From the NCBI GenBank assembly GCA_004552485.1, contig SFOH01000065.1, positions 1 to 9,887 of the forward strand: DNA of 9,887 nucleotides, in the 5' to 3' direction. The position numbers and the translations under genes are program-made. Every line of letters starts with the position of its first letter. The stretch's first letter is position 1. The notes under the pieces are model-generated. The model saw nothing but the letters and a program-made list of their open reading frames with translations, did no database searches and was not told the DNA's origin. Of the stretch, positions 6,556 to 9,887 are shown piece after piece. The DNA comes from Bacteroidales bacterium (lineage in GTDB: Bacteria; Bacteroidota; Bacteroidia; Bacteroidales; Muribaculaceae).

Positions 6556-6584
6556 GGCGATGAAAAATTTTATTTGTATCTTTG
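6553..6584 (+). promoter_or_regulatory. rpoD promoter, near-consensus Bacteroidetes type
   Basis: TTTG (6553-6556), a 20-base spacer and TATCTTTG (6577-6584) match the Bacteroidetes primary-sigma consensus at every defined base. Transcription should begin near 6588-6591, giving a leader of about 68 bases before the rpoD ATG. Such a strong match would let the sigma factor transcribe its own gene. Confidence 0.8.
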
Positions 6585-6595
6585 CGTGAATTTTT

Positions 6596-6649
6596 ATGCG
6601 CCTGACGGCCCGGAGACCTCCGGACTGCGGGCTGTTTGGCATCGTATAA
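6596..6649 (+). CDS. Possible 17-residue leader peptide upstream of rpoD
   Basis: An ATG only about 5-8 bases from the predicted transcription start opens a frame reading MRLTARRPPDCGLFGIV and ending in TAA at 6647-6649, 8 bases before the rpoD ATG and in a different frame. It contains RPPD; Pro-Pro-Asp is known from EF-P work as one of the strongest ribosome-stalling tripeptides. The Arg-Pro codons lie inside a pair of mutually exclusive hairpins: 6610-6615 with 6618-6623, and 6608-6612 with 6628-6632. No Shine-Dalgarno is present and initiation would be nearly leaderless. A frame of this size can arise by chance, so translation is unproven. Confidence 0.25.
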   Translation: MRLTARRPPDCGLFGIV

Positions 6650-6657
6650 AATTGAGT

Positions 6658-7518
6658 ATGAGACAGTTAAAAATTAACAAATCAATCACCAACCGCGAGA
6701 GCGCTTCCCTCGACAAGTACCTCCAGGAGATAGGTCGCGAGGAGCTCATCACGGTTGAAGAAGAGGTTGAGCTGGCGCAACGCATCCGCCAAGGCGATGA
6801 ACGGGCGCTTGACAAGCTCACAAAAGCCAACCTGCGTTTCGTCGTTTCCGTTGCCAAGCAGTACCAGAATCAGGGACTCTCGCTCCCCGACCTCATCAAC
6901 GAGGGTAATCTTGGCCTTATCAAAGCCGCCCGCAAGTTTGACGAAACACGTGGCTTCAAATTCATCTCCTACGCCGTATGGTGGATCCGCCAGAGCATCC
7001 TCCAGGCCCTTGCCGAGCAGAGCCGCATCGTGCGCCTCCCGCTGAACCAGGTGGGAAGCCTCAACAAAATCACCAAGGCTCTCAGCAAATTCGAGCAGGA
7101 GAACCAACGCAAGCCCTCGCCCGAGGAGCTGGCCCAGGCCCTGGATGTTCCCGTCGAAAAAGTGGCCGACACACTGAAGGTGTCCGGCCGCCACATCTCC
7201 GTGGACGCCCCCTTCGTGGAGGGCGAAGACAACTCACTCCTCGACGTGCTCACCAATGACGACACCCCCTCGACCGACGCCACCCTCAACCAGGAGTCGC
7301 TGGCGCGCGAAGTGGACCGCGTGCTCCATCAGCTCCACGAGCGCGAGCGTGAGATTGTGAAGATGTTCTTCGGCATCGGCTGCCAGGAAATGACGCTTGA
7401 AGAGATTGGCGCCAAGTTTGACCTGACGCGCGAGCGCGTACGCCAGATCAAGGAGAAGGCCATCAACAAGCTGAAAGGCTCACGCAGCACCCTGCTGAAG
7501 GCCTACCTGGGACAGTAA
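6658..7518 (+). CDS. rpoD: Primary (housekeeping) RNA polymerase sigma factor, RpoD/SigA type
   Basis: Directs RNA polymerase to housekeeping promoters. At 286 residues it is the short form normal for Bacteroidetes, lacking the large region 1.1 and non-conserved insert of E. coli sigma-70. Region 1.2 covers about residues 14-45 (SLDKYLQEIGREELITVEEE). Region 2 covers 53-123, with NLRFVVSVAKQY, LPDLINEGNLGLIKAARKFD and the melting/-10 reading segment FKFISYAVWWIRQSILQAL. Region 3 covers about 130-210 and region 4 about 220-275. The helix-turn-helix of region 4.2 is MTLEEIGAKFDLTRERVRQI (245-264). The start at 6658 is chosen because MRQLKI is the usual N-terminus and the promoter lies upstream of it; an in-frame extension back to 6490 would run through that promoter. 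Initiation follows an AT-rich stretch, not a Shine-Dalgarno. It is monocistronic, ending at the terminator at 7541-7584. Confidence 0.97.
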   Translation: MRQLKINKSITNRESASLDKYLQEIGREELITVEEEVELAQRIRQGDERALDKLTKANLRFVVSVAKQYQNQGLSLPDLINEGNLGLIKAARKFDETRGFKFISYAVWWIRQSILQALAEQSRIVRLPLNQVGSLNKITKALSKFEQENQRKPSPEELAQALDVPVEKVADTLKVSGRHISVDAPFVEGEDNSLLDVLTNDDTPSTDATLNQESLAREVDRVLHQLHEREREIVKMFFGIGCQEMTLEEIGAKFDLTRERVRQIKEKAINKLKGSRSTLLKAYLGQ

Positions 7519-7540
7519 TCCGCCACCCCCCGGCTCAGAC

Positions 7541-7584
7541 AAAACACAGCGCCGTTGCCCTTTCGGGCAGCGGCGCTGTGTTTT
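7541..7584. terminator. Strong bidirectional intrinsic terminator between rpoD and the BspA-like gene
   Basis: Twenty bases (7541-7560) pair with 7565-7584 around a TTTC loop. All pairs are Watson-Crick except one G-U, and the stem contains ACAGCGCCG. It begins with AAAA and ends with TTTT, so both strands give a GC-rich stem closed by A/U pairs with a terminal U-tract. It starts 22 bases after the rpoD stop and also faces the convergent BspA-like gene, so it can end both transcripts. Confidence 0.9.
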
Positions 7585-7590
7585 AACTTA

Positions 7591-7689
7591 TTTGACTAAT
7601 TGGACTAATTGGACCAATTAGCCTAATTGGTCTTATTGGTCTTATTGGACTAATTAGTCTAATTAGACCAATTGGCCTAATTAGACTAA
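7591..7689. repeat. Tandem array of eleven 9-bp palindromic units, consensus TTRGNCYAA
   Basis: Eleven 9-base units follow one another without gaps (first TTTGACTAA, then TTGGACTAA, TTGGACCAA, TTAGCCTAA and so on, last TTAGACTAA). A degenerate twelfth (7582-7590) overlaps the terminator end. In all eleven, positions 1-2 are TT, 4 is G, 6 is C and 9 is A. Position 3 is a purine in ten of eleven, 5 is free, 7 is always a pyrimidine and 8 is A in nine of eleven. The consensus is its own reverse complement. Units 7 and 8 create a perfect 12-base palindrome GACTAATTAGTC (7648-7659). The array is AT-rich in GC-rich surroundings and lies in the 3' untranslated region of the convergent BspA-like gene, 8 bases past its stop. 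Confidence 0.95.
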
Positions 7690-7697
7690 TTCAGAGA

Positions 7698-9887
7698 TTA
7701 TTTCGCGAACTTAACAGCCTGGCCGTTGGCGGCAGCTACGTAGACGCCGTCAGCGAGGTGAGCCACTGAGAAGCTCTGACCGGCGGCAACGGTGTTGCTT
7801 TCAACCACGTTACCGGCCATGTCGTAGATGTAAACGACTGCGTCAACGCTGCTGGTGATGATGTCGCCGGCAACGGTGAGAGTCTTGGCAGCCTCGTTGT
7901 CGACAACGATGTCGTTGACACCGCCTTCGGGCTTCTTGGAGCCTTCGAAGTTCACAGGAACGACGCCATAACCGCGAACGTCTTTGGCAACGATTTCAAC
8001 GGCGGGAGCAGCCTCACCGAGTTTGATGCGCTTGATGCAATCCTGGTGGCGGGGCTCGTCAGCGTTGTACTCCTCGGCCCATGCATAGTGACCGCCGGCT
8101 TCGTACTCGGCGTTCTTGGTGTTTTCGATGTCCTTGGCTGAAGCCTTGCGTGAGCACCAGTAGAGGTATGTGCCGGTTTCGTCAGCAGAGAGCTGAGAGA
8201 TGCCGACATGCTCGTTGGCGCCGGAGCCTTCCCAAGCGAGGGGCGAACCGTCGACGAGGACAGGGTTGAGCTCTTCGAACGTGGCGGGTTCGGGTTTGGC
8301 GATGAGGTCATCGAGGTTCACGCGATAGAGACCGGCTTTGAGGTCGCCGGCGCATTTCTCCATGTAGATGTAGATGTGCTTGTTGGCCTCGTCGATGTAG
8401 AAGGTGGTGTAGATGGGGCTGATGGCGGTGAGGTAGGATGTGCCGCCCTTACCAACGTTTGAGGTAGAAGTGCCGACGTTCTCTTCCTTGAAGGTGTAGA
8501 GACCATTGCCGTTGTACTTCATGCCGACCCAGTAGAGGGGCTCGGGGTTGCCTGCGGCATCCTGGTCCTTGGTGATGGCCCAGCCGCACTTGATGCAGCC
8601 GTAAGACCACTTGACGCCGTAGAAGCTCATCCAGTTGTTCTCCATCCAGGAGGTATAGTTGATGGGCAGAGAGATGGAGTTGGCAGAGATTTTGCGAACG
8701 CAGACGTTGCGGTCGTTGACATAGAGGGTGTCGCCGTAGATGTAGAGACCTGCGGGATCCTTGTAGGCGTTGCCGCCGGCGTTGTCGAGCACGGTAGCCT
8801 GGAAGGTGTTGCCGCCGATGCGTGAGATGTAGAAGAGTTTGCCGTCGCCGCCTGAGTCTGCACCGTTCTGATAGGTGAAGGTCTTACCGGCGCTGGCGCC
8901 GTAGATGCGGTTCTTGAACTGAAGGAGCTGGAAAGCGTGGGGCATTCCGCCAACGTCGTAGGTGTCGGACTGGCCGTCGGAGTAAACGCAGTGGAGGTTG
9001 CCGTCCTCACCGGCATAGTAGAGGCCGGCGGGCATGCCAAGGTCAGTGGGACCGGCAGCGAGGTTGGCGTCGCCGGCAATTTTCAGGTAAGACCATTCGC
9101 CGGCGGTCTCGCTCTTGTAGGTGGCGACGAGGTCAGTGGGAACGGTGAGGGTGATGTCGCTGCCGGGGGCGAAGACGCCTGCAGCGGTTGCAGGAGCCAC
9201 GGCGGAGGCGAGAGTCAGGTTCTTGATGCCTGAGTCTTTGATGAAGTCGCTTTCGACGATGGCGAGGATGTTGCCGAGGTCAAGGCTCTGCAGAGCAGCG
9301 CAGCCTTCGAAGGCCTGGGGCTTGATGGTGGTGACGGGGTTGAGGAATTTCACCCCGGTGAGGGCGGCGCACTTGTAAGCCACGCCCTGGGGCACTTCGG
9401 CACCGGCGATTGAGAGGCTCTTGAGAGCGGCGCAGTTAGCAGCGATGAAGCGGCCGTAGGTGCCTTTCAGAGCCAGGCTCTCGATGGAGGTGCCGGCGAG
9501 GCAGTAGTCGCCCCAAACTTTGCACTTGGGCAGGTTGACGCTGACAATCTTCGAAGCGTTGAAAGCGGCGTTGGGCTTGAGCTCGGTGAAGTCGCCGGTG
9601 AGGGCGGTGAGCTCGGAAGCGGGAGCGACGGCTAAGAGGACGCTCTTGTCGGCGCTGTAGAGGGTTGCACCGTCAGCGGCGAGAACCTCGTTGCCGGCGG
9701 CAACAGAGTAAGCGGCGATTGCTTCGCAGCCGCGGAAAGCGCCGTCACCGACGGCCTCAGCGGTAGCGGGGAAGTTGACGGCGGTGAGGCCCTTGTTGTT
9801 GGCGAAAGCCTGCACGCCCACACTCTTGAAGCCTTCGGGGAAGGTGAGAGCGCCGGAGAGGTTACAGCCGGAGAAGGCCATGTCGGC
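7698..9887 (-). CDS. BspA-like leucine-rich-repeat surface protein with type IX sorting tail (5' end missing)
   Basis: Partial: the frame is open through the right edge, so the start, any signal peptide and the promoter lie outside; 729 codons are present. The Met at 9879-9881 is internal to a repeat. Residues 1 to about 275 carry BspA-type (LRR_5-like) repeats of some 22-24 residues, with hallmarks such as FPEGFKSVGVQAFANNKGL, VGDGAFRGCEAI and IKPQAFEGCAALQSLDL. Residues about 280-640 are rich in aromatic-glycine strands (GLYYAGEDGNLHCVYSDG, DPAGLYIYGDTLYVND, FYIDEANKHIYIYMEK) resembling a beta-propeller. The last 50 or so (VVYIYDMAGNVV, LADGVYVAA, AVKFAK) look like a type A sorting domain of the type IX secretion system. 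Such proteins are exported and held at the cell surface, where some BspA relatives bind host proteins. No ligand can be read here. Confidence 0.85.
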   Translation of the reverse strand, partial: ADMAFSGCNLSGALTFPEGFKSVGVQAFANNKGLTAVNFPATAEAVGDGAFRGCEAIAAYSVAAGNEVLAADGATLYSADKSVLLAVAPASELTALTGDFTELKPNAAFNASKIVSVNLPKCKVWGDYCLAGTSIESLALKGTYGRFIAANCAALKSLSIAGAEVPQGVAYKCAALTGVKFLNPVTTIKPQAFEGCAALQSLDLGNILAIVESDFIKDSGIKNLTLASAVAPATAAGVFAPGSDITLTVPTDLVATYKSETAGEWSYLKIAGDANLAAGPTDLGMPAGLYYAGEDGNLHCVYSDGQSDTYDVGGMPHAFQLLQFKNRIYGASAGKTFTYQNGADSGGDGKLFYISRIGGNTFQATVLDNAGGNAYKDPAGLYIYGDTLYVNDRNVCVRKISANSISLPINYTSWMENNWMSFYGVKWSYGCIKCGWAITKDQDAAGNPEPLYWVGMKYNGNGLYTFKEENVGTSTSNVGKGGTSYLTAISPIYTTFYIDEANKHIYIYMEKCAGDLKAGLYRVNLDDLIAKPEPATFEELNPVLVDGSPLAWEGSGANEHVGISQLSADETGTYLYWCSRKASAKDIENTKNAEYEAGGHYAWAEEYNADEPRHQDCIKRIKLGEAAPAVEIVAKDVRGYGVVPVNFEGSKKPEGGVNDIVVDNEAAKTLTVAGDIITSSVDAVVYIYDMAGNVVESNTVAAGQSFSVAHLADGVYVAAANGQAVKFAK

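Noticed and set aside
6490..6657. In-frame upstream extension of rpoD from a TTG near 6490
   Set aside because: The consensus promoter (6553-6584) lies inside the extension, and known Bacteroidetes sigma factors start at MRQLKI.
7591..7689. Considered whether the 9-bp array is a CRISPR or an integron/attachment site
   Set aside because: Units are contiguous with no unique spacers, far too short for CRISPR repeats, and no cas, integrase or recombinase gene is present.
9879..9881. ATG as the start of the BspA-like gene
   Set aside because: The frame stays open to the right edge and this Met sits within a leucine-rich repeat, with no signal peptide after it.

Overview
The window reads as a high-GC chromosomal segment of a Bacteroidales bacterium, most likely of the Muribaculaceae/Prevotellaceae type. 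This rests on the promoters, which fit the Bacteroidetes pattern (TTTG, about 20 bases, TAnnTTTG) instead of -35/-10 boxes; on a short primary sigma factor of 286 residues; on two adjacent envelope proteins resembling the Bacteroidales families DUF6452 and DUF6048; and on a BspA-like surface protein with a type IX secretion style C-terminal tail. The family or genus is inference. Most of the window looks like ordinary core genome, with no insertion sequence, phage, CRISPR or defence genes.

Layout. Bases 1-173 hold a leftward promoter and the start of a structured, apparently non-coding transcript that leaves the window; it may be the leader of a stable RNA (rRNA-type) operon. Bases 198-458 are G-rich intergenic DNA with hairpins and G-quadruplex-type motifs. 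A leftward operon follows: gltX (glutamyl-tRNA synthetase), then waaA (Kdo transferase of lipid A assembly), joined by a TGATG stop/start overlap. From a divergent promoter region (about 3361-3431) a rightward operon runs: a GtrB/DPM1-like family 2 glycosyltransferase with two membrane helices, a small nitroreductase, a DUF6452-like lipoprotein and a DUF6048-like outer-membrane protein. The last three are packed with overlaps of 16 and 4 bases.

Next is the primary sigma factor gene rpoD, with its own near-consensus promoter, an AT-rich dyad over the -33 box, and a leader that can encode a 17-residue peptide containing the stall-prone tripeptide PPD. rpoD ends at a strong symmetrical terminator. 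A convergent, incomplete gene for a BspA-like leucine-rich-repeat surface protein comes in from the right edge.

The most unusual element is between rpoD and the BspA-like gene: eleven back-to-back 9-bp units (7591-7689) of consensus TTRGNCYAA. Each unit is close to a palindrome, and the units vary mainly at positions that keep the two-fold symmetry. The array lies on the BspA side of the shared terminator, so it should be in the 3' untranslated region of the BspA-like mRNA and absent from a properly terminated rpoD mRNA. I do not recognise it as a named repeat family.
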